The notes under the pieces were generated by a model. It did not search any database and was not told the DNA's origin. It saw only the letters and a list, made by a program, of their open reading frames with translations. From positions 15,182,607-15,246,606 of the forward strand of contig OZ029916.1 in assembly GCA_964023275.1 (NCBI GenBank): 64,000 nucleotides of DNA, given 5' to 3'. Source of the stretch: Norana najaformis (taxonomy: Eukaryota > Annelida > Clitellata > Crassiclitellata > Hormogastridae). Both the position numbers and the translations under genes were made by a program. This document shows positions 51,375 to 62,393 of this stretch, piece by piece (within the stretch, counting starts at the first letter, position 1; each line of letters opens with the position of its first letter).

Positions 51375-53698
51375 CTATGGACAAATACGATAAAACATCA
51401 GAAGAAACTGTCGAAATAAGATGCGGCCACTGATTCTCCGAGTTCCTCGGCAACATTTACAAGGCTTGCTTTTGTGCTTGATTACAATGTTACTTACTTA
51501 CTTACTTATATGCCTGTTTCCTATTTATAGACTTATTCATTTCGACCTATATATGACTGCTGAAGTGGCCAATTGGTTTTCGAGTTAGTAGGGTGGTACT
51601 AGGGCGTTACTGTGTTTCGCAGGTTGCAACCGTGTGTGCTCTGCATCAGTGCAGTGTTGATCGCGCAGTGTTGATATACCTGCATATACATACCTACATT
51701 CATCAACACATATACATACATACATACATACATACATACATACATACATACATAACATACATACATAACATACATACATACGTACATAACATACATACAT
51801 ACATACATAACATACATACATAACATACATACATACGTACATAACATACATACATACATAGGCCCACATACAAGACCACACAATAGGGCTATCATGTGAT
51901 GTGAAGAACTAAGGCCTTACGTACACATAACTTTAATAACCGGTGCGTCCTACTTGTCTTTGTTTGTTCTATGGCAACAGAAAATCTGTTATAGTTGATA
52001 ATAGAAGTCTTGTGATTGCTTGTACTTATAGGCTCTACCTTCTAAAATCCGTATAGGCTCATGCAGGCAGCTTTTTGTATGCGATGTTGACGTTGCTTCG
52101 AAATGTTAACCAAAGGATTTCAAAACAACGACGCTTTTGACTCTATAGGATCTCTGCTATGCGTTTTGTTACTCGGCTTCGGCCTTTTACGGTGTTTTGT
52201 ACACGAGTTTACAACCATGTTCAGGCCCTTAGCCCTATAGCCGGCATTATTTGGTTTGGCAGAGTTTTGTCCTAGGCTACATGCAACGGCAGACAAATAC
52301 AATGCCAGCCAACTTCTACAACGACACGGTCATAGTTATGTTGTTTTGCATATGCTATGCATGGTCGCCTTTGCATCAAAACTGTGTTTGCACAAAACAC
52401 ACATGCAGCGCTGTTCATGCAGGTATTGAGTTTGAAATTAGTGCAAGGTCTGTTCTATATGTTTAGGCCTACGTGGTATTTGTGCCACGTAGGCCTAAGT
52501 GTTGGGGGCAGATACAAAAGAACTGAAAGACTCATAGGTAAAGTAAAGTAGGGTAAGATTATAACTAATTATCCCAACAAAAAGTCACAAGAGACGCTGG
52601 GCATGCAAGGGGTTGAGACATAGTTCGTCTGAAGCACAAGAATGGTACAATTCACTAACTGGACGGCGGCCTCTGTGCTTAGGGCTACGGCTCAACATCG
52701 AACTGCGAATTCGAACCTTGGAAACACGGTTAGAGGCAGACGCCGCATCAGCCACAGTGCCACCCACTCGCTCTCCTCACACAAGAAAAAGAAAAGAACA
52801 GAGAAAAAGCGGACAGAACGCGATAAGCTGCATCTTCAGAGGCTCTTCGAAATGCATGTAAGCAATTAGTAAGTTTTTACGAGTATTTAAGGACATCTAA
52901 TGGCTGCCAGATCGACTTTACTTTACCCTGTGAGAACTGAACTGCGCCAAAGCGCCTGCGTGCTATCGTGTTCTAAAGTCATCAGGACAGCGCATAGCTT
53001 CACGCATGAGGGCACAGCGCTATTGTTAAGTCCAACACATTTAGCCTGTCGATGAATATGGCAATCTTAAACGCGGCTATAATGCTCTCTGGCAAGCATT
53101 TAAATACCTGCCTGCCTGTCTGCCTGTCTGCCTGCCTACCTACTTACATACAGACATACATACAAGCATAAGTACATACATACATGCATAAATACATATC
53201 TACACCTACCTATCTTCCTACATACATACACATACATATATACATATATGCATACGTGCATGCATAAACAGAAGTAGAGGTATGTAAGTGTGTATTCATG
53301 TATCAGAACACTTAATATAGCGCATTTAATACTTCACAAAGGGGCTACATAAGGTAACACACTTACTTAAATGCCTCAATAGAAATTCTTTAGAAGGTGA
53401 CCTAGAAGCCCAAGATGTTTCGCTTGACCACACGACCAAAGGAATTCAGCGAAAAGGCTTCTTTATTAGCCCCCCCCCCCCCCAAGTAGTCATGTTGGTG
53501 TCAATGCCCTTGGTTATCCTTCCCCTCATCTGAATGGGCGCAAGTGGGCAGAGGGTATTTCACAGACACTCACACATCCAAGTACTAACTTCACATACAC
53601 ACATCTATGTCACGCATAGGCCTACGACATCGTAGGCTTACATACATATATGATTGCATGCGAATATACATACATACATGCATCCCTACACAAAAGCA

Positions 53699-53732
<34 letters not shown>

Positions 53733-53751
53733 TGCTTTTGTGTAGGGATGC

Positions 53752-53800
<49 letters not shown>

Positions 53801-53805
53801 ATATA

Positions 53806-53843
<38 letters not shown>

Positions 53844-56597
53844 CATATAGACATACACACATCGCCAGTGACGAATGCATACAAATAATAGATGCGTGCA
53901 TTTCTGATGCCAATTGTTTCAGATGAACAGAAGAAGCCTGGCTACTTACCACCGGATGAGCGATCCCTTCTCTGTTTTAGCCAGTAATCTGCGTTTCAAA
54001 AGAAAACAGACGAAATGACAAAATTTATAAAATCACAAGAAACTTTGAAACACTTGTAACTGTTCAAAGATCAGGCATGCAAGTTGATCGATGGATTGAT
54101 TGAATGAAACAGTAATGAAAGATAGAAAGAAGGCGGTAAGAAAGGTAAAGAATTAAACGAAAGAAGGAAAGACGAAATGGTAGAAGGGAGGAAGCTAGCA
54201 AACAAGAAAAGATGGTTGGATGGATGGATATATGGACTGATTGAGCAAAAGACGAATTATAGGAAGGAAGGAAGGAAGGAAGGAAGGAAGGAAGAAAATA
54301 AAGTAGAAAGGAAAAACAAGGAAGGTTAATTGCTTCGTTGGTTGGCTTCCCGACCAATTAATCAGTTGACTGATTTCATGGAAGAAAGACAACCCAAGGA
54401 GTAAGTAAGATTAAAAAATGGGTGGATGGATGAACGGATTGATCGATGCATTATGAATGACATTTAAATGACACAGCACAGACGTATGCAGACAGATACA
54501 GACAGAGACAGACGTACAGACGAAGGTACAGACAGACAGACCAGCGTGACTGCAGACATTCCTTTCCTCAGTGGCAGATGAGTGTCATATGACTTAAGCG
54601 ACTTTATAATAGTGACAGTAAATTTACAGGTTTATGTAGACCTGACATTAGGCATTTTATTGGTCTGAGATATGTTTGTAGCAAACGAGACTACATATAT
54701 AACTATGTAGTTGCTACTGATGCAGCTCTACGTCTCCATGTATGCTGCTTTCATCCGTTAAGACGACTTAGAGAATGTCATATGACGATGACGTGTCACC
54801 GAGGACTTGGTGAATGTAATGTCATCTCTATACATGGGCTGCAGCCACTCATTATTACAACGACTAGGTGAAACGATTATTATGCTATGCCATCTGTAGA
54901 TGCCCCTGGGCACATTATTAGCTCACAAATGGACTAACAACAAAGCCTTAGAAACTGCCGCTTAACACAGGAAATTCTGAAAGGCGCATAGGTTACAAAT
55001 TAATGTTTTCAACCTCTGCTATGGTCGGAAGACTTCTATAGCGCCGCTATTGTTAATGCATAAGACATCTGTCGGTGTTCGCATCTAAATCAAAGCCACA
55101 TGCCTGCCATGCTATTGGGTCATTCCTATCGAAACCCAGTCAGAGTCCATAAAGACATGGGATCGGAATATGCGATCTTTGACTGAAAGTCTTTAACTGT
55201 CAACGGAAGACCAATGCAGACTCTGTAAAGCAAACTGTTCTAGAAGAGAGTTCAGAGTGAGTTTAAGATAAGTAAATGCCAAAAACCGTCTTTTCTGCAG
55301 AGCAGTAAGTGTTAGGCAGTCAGAGGATGTGGTCAGTCAGTGGTCAGATTCATGAGTCCGACACAGAATGGATGAAACAGAGTAGTTGTGTTGCTATGGC
55401 AACAGGCGATGCATAAGACAACAATGAGCTCACATCATCTTTCGACAACAGGTGTCCAGTAATAAATTAGAAAAGTATTGACTTTAATTTTTGCTCTATT
55501 ACATGATTGTGTCATTTCTATTTCTGCCTGTAAACCGTCTTGAAATTAATCACTTGAAGCATTCGCACATGCAAACCGCACGGAAAAGTCATTCAGATCG
55601 TTTGGTATAACGCTGCTTGAACGCTGAGAAGGACTACACCTCTGAGCGCAATTGATGTTTGATAAACCTGTGTAGATTTCAGTTCTCTCTGGAGATGACC
55701 TACTGTTTACCATGAGTTGCAAGTGGACCGCTTTGAGTTTTGCTAGACCATTAACTAAGATCATATGGAAGCTTCTATCATAAGGTATCAAGTGATGGCC
55801 GTGTCAAAGGGAAGTTGATGCCCGTAAGCATAATCAACCGTAGAGGAACTTGGTAGAGTTCGAGATGTCAGAGGTACCAGCAGATGAGACCTGATGGACC
55901 CGATGAGTACATTGATAAAGATGAGACTTGAGTTCAAACCTGAATAGCATCAAACTATCATCTACATAAAAACGACATACAACTTTTATTTCTTTAAACT
56001 CTGATATTTGCTAACTTCCTCTGTTGGATATTCAGAATCGCACTGTCAGCCCTTCAGGCATAGGCCAAGACCTTGTGCCAGCCTTCAGTTCCACCGTCTA
56101 CTGTCTTCGGCATTAGTCAGTCTTCAGGTAGCCGCCTCTTATTAGTTTCTCTTGAAAAGGCGCTATACAAATTTACAATAGCAACTGCATCTTCATAAGC
56201 AGTCCACAGAGGCTGGTCCTGAGGTTTAAGGATCTTTGCTTAGAGCGCAAACACGACATCATCATCAGTCACACAGCAGCGAAACCTTCAACACAAGGTC
56301 CTAGCGATGACCGGATGTCAACATAATTAGGTGTAGAACGGTTTTTGAGAAGTTTCGAGATTAGATTAGATTTGGCTCATAATCTGCAACCAGACAGGCG
56401 TAGACATAAATGGCGCTTCATAAAAACTGTAAAGATGGCCCCATTAGTGCAGATAGAACCAGATCTGTGACAAGGGCACTGAAGTTATTTGTTATAAAAA
56501 AATGGAATATTTGTGAAGAGACGCCCTGAGTTAACATCGCATGACAAATAAAAGTTTACCCGGACAGCCAACCTTTAAATCACATACATGTGTGTTT

Positions 56598-56689
<92 letters not shown>

Positions 56690-59600
56690 ACATGTTTTTA
56701 TATAAATACTTGTGCTTAATACTTGAAAAATGCGAAGATATGCAGATGCATGCATGTATGACCATCGTATTTTAACTTGCAATCTGTAGGCAAGTCAATA
56801 AACTTTAGCGGACAATGGCTATTCACGATTACTATCTTCTGAAAGACATTTACTTCTTCACAAGCTATTTCTTTCTTTGTCATCGAAGCCTTTCATTTAA
56901 AACGCCTTCCTTCCTGCCTTTCTCTACACATACCTTTCTATTACACTCCCTCTCGCCCTCTCTACCTATCCGCCTATCAATCAATCAATCAATCTGTCTG
57001 CATATTAGTGAGTCAGTCAGTGAGTCAGTCAGTGAGTCAGTCAGTGAGTCAGTCAGTGAGTCAGTGAGTCAGTGCATCAGTGCATCAGTCAGTCAGTCAG
57101 TCAGTCAGTCAGTCAGTCAGTCAGTGCATCAGTGTCAGTCAGTCAGTCAGTCAGTCAGTCAGTCAGTCAGTCAGTCAGTCAGTCAGTCAGTGATCAATCG
57201 ATCCATACATCCATGCATCCAACCAACCAACCATCTATCCAACCATCCAATCATCCAACCAACCATCCATCCATCCATCCAACCATCCAACCATCCAACC
57301 AACCATCCATCCATCCATCCATCCAACCATCCAATCATCCAACCAACCATCCATCCATCCATCCAACCATCCAACCATCCAACCATCCATCCATCCAACC
57401 ATCCAACCAACCATCCATCCATCCAACCATCCAACCAACCATCAATCTATCCATCCGTCCATCCGTCCGTCCGTCCGTCCGTCCGTCCGTCCGTCCGTCC
57501 GTCCGTCCGTCCGTCCGTCCGTCCGTCCGTCCGTCCGTCCATCCATCCATCCATCCACAGTTCACAATTTAATTCTTATACATGAAGTATCTACAATTAT
57601 TATATCGTTTTGTATCACAGTAGTTTACCTCTGTTAACTTTCACTTCTGTGTTAAAGTCTTCCTCGTTGTATGGATCGTGTATCTTATTTTGTTCTTTGC
57701 CATCTGATGAAGTGGATCTGGCGAATTGACTGGTTCTTGTCATGGACATACCAGACATCGATCCACCTCCATTCATGATTAAGGAACCAGAAGCTTCGCC
57801 ATTCTGCATTTGTCCCAAATATCCACGATGATCAAGAAACGCCTTCGATCTGTCTTTCTGGCCTTCTCTTTCTCTGGTCACCAAAACGTCTCTGTCGAAA
57901 TCATCTCTATAGCCAGAACCTTCACGACGATTTATGGTGTTGGTGGTTGTGGTTGTGATTTTCGTGTTGCCGTGTGACAGTGATTCAAATTCCAACTGGT
58001 CTGGAATATTATAGTCTGTTGGCCGGTTGATGTCCGAGATCGCAGATGCCTGATCGCCAGTTCGTTGTGCTCTCATAATCCCCTTACTGATCCTGCCTCT
58101 ATCGACCTTCACCCTGGTCTGCGAACTTTCGGGTTCATTAATTTCCGCTGGAACTAAATCCGTCAGGAAGTTGTCTACGTTGTCCTCATCGTCGGATTTG
58201 TTCAAGTCCGGATTGCTGGAGTAGACCGGATTTTCCTTGCGCAGCCTATACTTTCCGTGAAACATGTTGTTGTTTTCTTCGATGACTGTGGCATCGTCAT
58301 CGTCGTCCGTTTCAACGACGTCTATGACCTGTGGGGGATTCGTCGTATCGAAGGTGTTCTTTATCAGCATGCTTCCGCGCACGATGTTGGGCAGCTTATC
58401 GGAATGCTTGCTTCTAGTTGAGCCATCAGGTTCTTCGACCGCCGATCTTCCCATCACGTCAACGCTTTTGCCGAGGTCTATGACGAAAGACTCTTCTCCG
58501 CCAGTTATTACGCGCTGCGATCCAGAGACGCGCGGAACTACATATCGATCGTCAATCGACTCCGAGGAGACGGTTTCTTTTATCGTGGTTCCTCCGCCCT
58601 GCAGTTCCAGGTGGAAGGCGACCTGGTTTTGAGATGTGTGGCCAAGTGATGATTGTTGATTTGACGAATGACGGATAGATGATGGAGGTCTCATCGATTG
58701 ACTGGATAAGCCAAGATCATCTTCCGTAAGCAGCCAACTGGTCCGCGGGACGTTCGATAGACTGCTTTGTGAATGTCTCGGGACAGATCTTATCGCAGTG
58801 TCGACCAGTTCGTAAGTTTGCACGGCACTTCCCGGCCTACTCATGCTCATGATCGGTCGAATGCTCATCGTGATGTGATAGATATTGCCCGTCTTCTGTG
58901 CATCTCTAAGTTCCGGGTCAACACCTATAACCTCAGCAATATCTGGACTTATGACGTTAACCGATCTCAGGTAGGAACTGCCGGCGGGGCTGGTAGGTGG
59001 GTAGGCCAGCTGGGGGTTGTATATGACGTTGGGATAGCTTGCAGGGCTCGAATTCAGAGCCGACCGAGGCCTTGAACCATTCTGGACGTTTATAAAACCA
59101 GCCACAGGAGTAGCGGATCGGGCCACAGGAGTAGCGGATCGGGATAGATTGGTTTTTGATGTGGTGCGGGAAACACTTATTCGTCCGGTGATGGGAGTAA
59201 CGTTTCGATACGACATTTGAACTGCACTATCTGGGCGAACGCGAGTGGTCGGCGGAACACTTGGCGAGCGGGTGACCTCGGATGCCAGAATCGGTCTTGA
59301 GGAAGAGCGAGGGTAAGTGATGAGACCCGTCACAGGAGTAGACGACTTGGTCACATGGCTCTCCCTGTGGATATACTCCGGCTCGCTGTAAATTGCTGGG
59401 TCCTCGGTGTCGCTTTCGACACTCAGCCTCGATACGTGTCGCTTCATCCTACGTCGCATCACGGACGATCGATGCCCGGCGTTGTCTTCCTGGTCCGTCA
59501 AGGAAGAATCAGTGACCTGTCGCGATGGTCTTCTCTGCCTCGATCTTCTTCTATTCTGTTCATAGAGCCCCGTGCGCCCTCTTTCGCTGTCTGTCAAGGA

Positions 59601-62393
59601 GCGCCGGGAGTTGAAGGAGACGTCTCGATCTGGAGAGATTTGTATCATCAAGCCTCTGCTGTTTCCTTCTGGTGCTCTTCCAACGTCCTGATCGTGTGGA
59701 TGTGTCCAGACTGGCGACAGAGCAGTCTTCGCTTCTGGAGATTCGTCTGACGAAAAGCTAATGTGCACGCCCGATTCACTCGTGACCTGACGATCAAACG
59801 ACCGCGAGCGATCTCTAAAACTGTCGACATTTGGAACATCGGAAGCGAAGTTTTTTCGTGGTGCAGGTTGTGGATATCCTTCAGAATCATCGCTGAACTC
59901 TCTTCCCGACTCTCCACGGCCAATTCCGTTTTGGACGGTTGTCTCAAAGTCGTTCATCGGAGCAATGCGCCGTATATGGTCTCGACCCGTGATGACGACC
60001 TTGCGTCCTGCAGTCGGTTGTTGGGACTGAAGCGGACGATGAGACGAAGAAGCGAAGCTCTGCGTCTCTGGTGTTGTCTTGGAACGCTGACTTTCTAACG
60101 GTACGTAGCTCTCCGATGAATTCTCGTTCGATATCTTGTGATTTATTTTCGACCTTCCGCCGAACTTTGCTCTCTGACGGCCCGAATAGTCGCTACCGTC
60201 TGTCAGCTGAGCCTCGTTCTGGTCGTCCAGAATTCCATCTCGTACGTTCCTTTCCAAGACGACGATGTCCCTGTCAGCCCTGTTCGGCTCCTCTTCGGGC
60301 AGCGGTCTTGCTGGAGTGCGTTTAATTCTATCGGCGTTGTTCATGCGATGGCGAAGGGGTCTTTGCTCGCTGTCTTCAGCGGAAACGCTGCTGGAATACT
60401 CCGGCTCATCCAGTTCTGGCTGATCTTGCCTCTCAGCAACTGTGTATTTTTTCTCAACCGGAAGTGGCCTCGTGTCGTTTGACTTGGTGTCATTGTCTTC
60501 AGTCAGATGCAACGTCACAACATGTCTCCCAATATTTTCCTGATCGTCGGTTGTAGAATCGTTGTCATCTTGTATTTTAGGCTCATCGTCTCGCCTAATG
60601 GCTGCGTCTTCTAAGTTGTAACTCAGCCCGGTTTCACTGCCGTCTGTAATCTCAACGGACACGGATGTACCTTCTGTAGTGGACCTGCCAGCTCTCTGAG
60701 TGCTGGCTACGGAGCTCAATAGTGCAGAAGGCTCGCCATCGAGAGTTGCATCTGTCTCGTCCGATTCTGATTGTGTCGATCTCTGATCGATGTTATTATC
60801 CACAGACTTATCGATGCTCTGCGCAGTATAGGTCGAAGTCATAGGAATGGTATTCGTGGTGGTCGTTGTCTCGCGTATTTCAAGAGCAGGTGAATCTTCC
60901 CTCTCTGACGACATGTCATCGTCTTCCGAGAGACCACCTGCTCGGCTGCCGTCTCCTGAATTTGTACTCGGCTCAGCTGTGCCACGATTTCTGATGTCCT
61001 GAAGCAAGTTCATGCTCATCTTATGCTTCTGTTGCATCCTGGCATCGTCCTCACTTTCTGTGGTCATGTTAGCTTCACTTTCTGATGGTCGATCTATCCC
61101 TTCCACCGCATACTTAAACTTCTTTGACTGAGCTCTGTCTTCGGACTGGTTGCTCGCCCTGGATGGCTGTCGTTCCAAGGATGAAACCGACGCAGCATCC
61201 ATTGATCGCCCGGTGAGCGGAACATTTCGAATCGCCAATTCACTTGCAAGTCTGTTCACCTTTCCCTGGGTGATAACATCTCGCAGGTCGGAGGGCGTCG
61301 TTGATCGCTGGCTTCGCGCTTCTGATGCGCGTCCCTCGAGAGTGCTCTGCCTTGACTCAGCCGGAGTCACAACATCCCGAAGGTCCCTCGACAGCGTACT
61401 CGTCCGGGACTCCACGAGAGTATCGTTATCAGACGAGTCGGTCTTCTCGATTCCTTTTCGTCCTCGGACGAGCGATGCGGCGGCACTGGTCGAAATTGGT
61501 GACGTCGTCCCACTGCCACCTAAGACGGCAGCCATTTTAGCCATGAAACTTTTGTCTTTCACCTTAGAGTTGCTGGCGTCGATTTCAGCCGGGGAATATC
61601 TCGGAAGCGAGTGGGAAATGACTTCGCTGTCCTGATCCGAACCATATCCACTTCGCCTGCCGCTGTTAAGATGACTTCCATGATCGATGTCTGTTTCGGT
61701 CTCACTCTGTGAGAGGTCAGCCAACGACCTCGCTCCTCTCAGGTCGCCAGTGAGTCCGACTCCACCAGCGCTTGTCAGAGTGCTCGTAGAAGAGGCGGAG
61801 GAGAGCGAGTTCCACTGACCGTTTCGGGAAGCCTGCTTTCCAGTGCTTTCCAGTGTACTAGAAACAGACGACGAAGCCTTTGCGCTGCTTTTTCCAGCTG
61901 GATCCATGCTTACCAAGTGGGAAAACCCGTTTTGTTTGCTCCCAGATCCACTTATACTGCCTTCGCTGGATAGTTTCCTTGTCAGAGTGTTGGCCAGATT
62001 GGCCTTGAAGTCTGCATTGCGGAGACTGTCCGACGTAATTGCAGGGACAGCGTTTGAAGAGGTCGCAGTCTTCTTCTGGAAAGTCCCTCGCTGTCGAGAC
62101 GTATCGCTTTTGCTATAGTTACTTCCAGCTTTGGCACTTGTCGATGGCACTCCCTCGAAATCCTCGTATATATTATACGTCATTTCTTCCGACCGGGCCA
62201 TGGTCTTGGACGCGCTTGGGTTGCGAAAGACGGACAGCGATCGCGTCGATTTAAGCGAGTCATTTTTTCCCATACTCGGGTAATTGCTATCCAAAGTCCC
62301 ATCGTAATTATCTTCAATGTCAGAACGGCGGTAGTCCAACGTATCGCCGTTATGTTCGGCATCAACCGTTAACAAGTTTTTGGTAGCAGCCAT
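50767..62393 (-). CDS. Large Ser-rich, probably disordered protein of unknown family (3 exons, 1,803 aa)
   Basis: Exons are 62393-57629, 53988-53950 and 51374-50767; all phases match (5,412 nt with stop). Upstream of the ATG an in-frame TGA at 62432-62430 supports the start. The first exon alone encodes 1,588 residues rich in Ser, Thr, Arg and Asp, with no membrane helix or globular domain I recognise. Visible features are a YNIYEDFEG tyrosine motif near residue 75, an Arg-rich segment near 950-965 ([12 protein letters not shown]), TP(V/I)(T/A)G repeats at about 1018-1115, and an acidic run ([17 protein letters not shown]) near 1357-1373. The 202-residue C-terminal exon has amphipathic helices, for example [16 protein letters not shown] and [21 protein letters not shown] cytoskeletal or signalling scaffold is a guess from composition only. 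Confidence 0.75.
51709..51864. repeat. (ACAT)n microsatellite
   Basis: An ACAT tetranucleotide array broken regularly by a single-base slip (ATAACATACAT). It is about 330 bases beyond the terminal exon acceptor, in the second intron of the 1,803 aa gene. Confidence 0.95.
53674..53757. repeat. Perfect 84 bp palindrome with TA core
   Basis: The arms contain CATGCATCCCTACACAAAAG and CATTC, followed by a symmetrical (TA)n core and the exact inverse. It has no spacer, so it could extrude as a cruciform. A further (TA)n tract follows to about 53840. It lies about 190 bases past the micro-exon donor. Confidence 0.9.
53950..53988 (-). CDS. 39 nt micro-exon
   Basis: Lies between acceptor GAAACGCAG and donor GGTG|GTAAGT. 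It encodes [13 protein letters not shown] across its junctions and preserves frame from exon 1 (phase 1 in, phase 1 out). Because its length is a multiple of three it could be skipped without a frameshift, so it may be a cassette exon. Evidence is splice sites and phase only. Confidence 0.6.
54240..54300. repeat. (GGAA)n microsatellite
   Basis: Short GGAA tetranucleotide array inside a wider purine-rich stretch (about 54100-54320). Confidence 0.9.
55024..55140 (+). repeat. SINE-like repeat family B, diverged copy
   Basis: GGAAGACTTCTATAGCGCCG, ATAAGACATCTGTCGGTG and TCGAAACCC match blocks of the family at 41041 and 46540. It is in the first intron of the 1,803 aa gene. Confidence 0.5.
56598..56692. 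repeat. (CA)n microsatellite
   Basis: A CA dinucleotide run of about 90 bases, flanked by ACATGTGTGT and ACACACATGT, which are complementary to each other. Confidence 0.97.
57005..57556. repeat. Compound tetranucleotide satellite
   Basis: Three adjoining blocks: (TCAG)n at about 57005-57192, (CCAT/CCAA)n at about 57200-57455 and (CCGT)n at about 57456-57540. It ends about 75 bases before the donor of exon 1 of the 1,803 aa gene. The open frames across it (Ser-Val-Ser-Gln, His-Pro-Ser-Ile and the like) come from the repeat. Confidence 0.95.
57629..62393 (-). CDS. Exon 1 of the 1,803 aa protein gene
   Basis: A 4,765 nt single coding exon. The frame runs to a stop at 57615, but AACAGAG|GTAAAC at 57629 is a good donor and leads in phase 1 to downstream exons that continue on the same strand. 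If unspliced, the protein would end four codons later (1,592 aa). Such a long, purely low-complexity but codon-biased exon is typical of intrinsically disordered animal scaffolds. Confidence 0.8.

Noticed and set aside
56815-57585. 256-residue Ser-Gln / His-Pro-Ser-Ile-rich ORF
   Set aside because: Created by the tetranucleotide arrays in an intron. The composition follows the repeat exactly.
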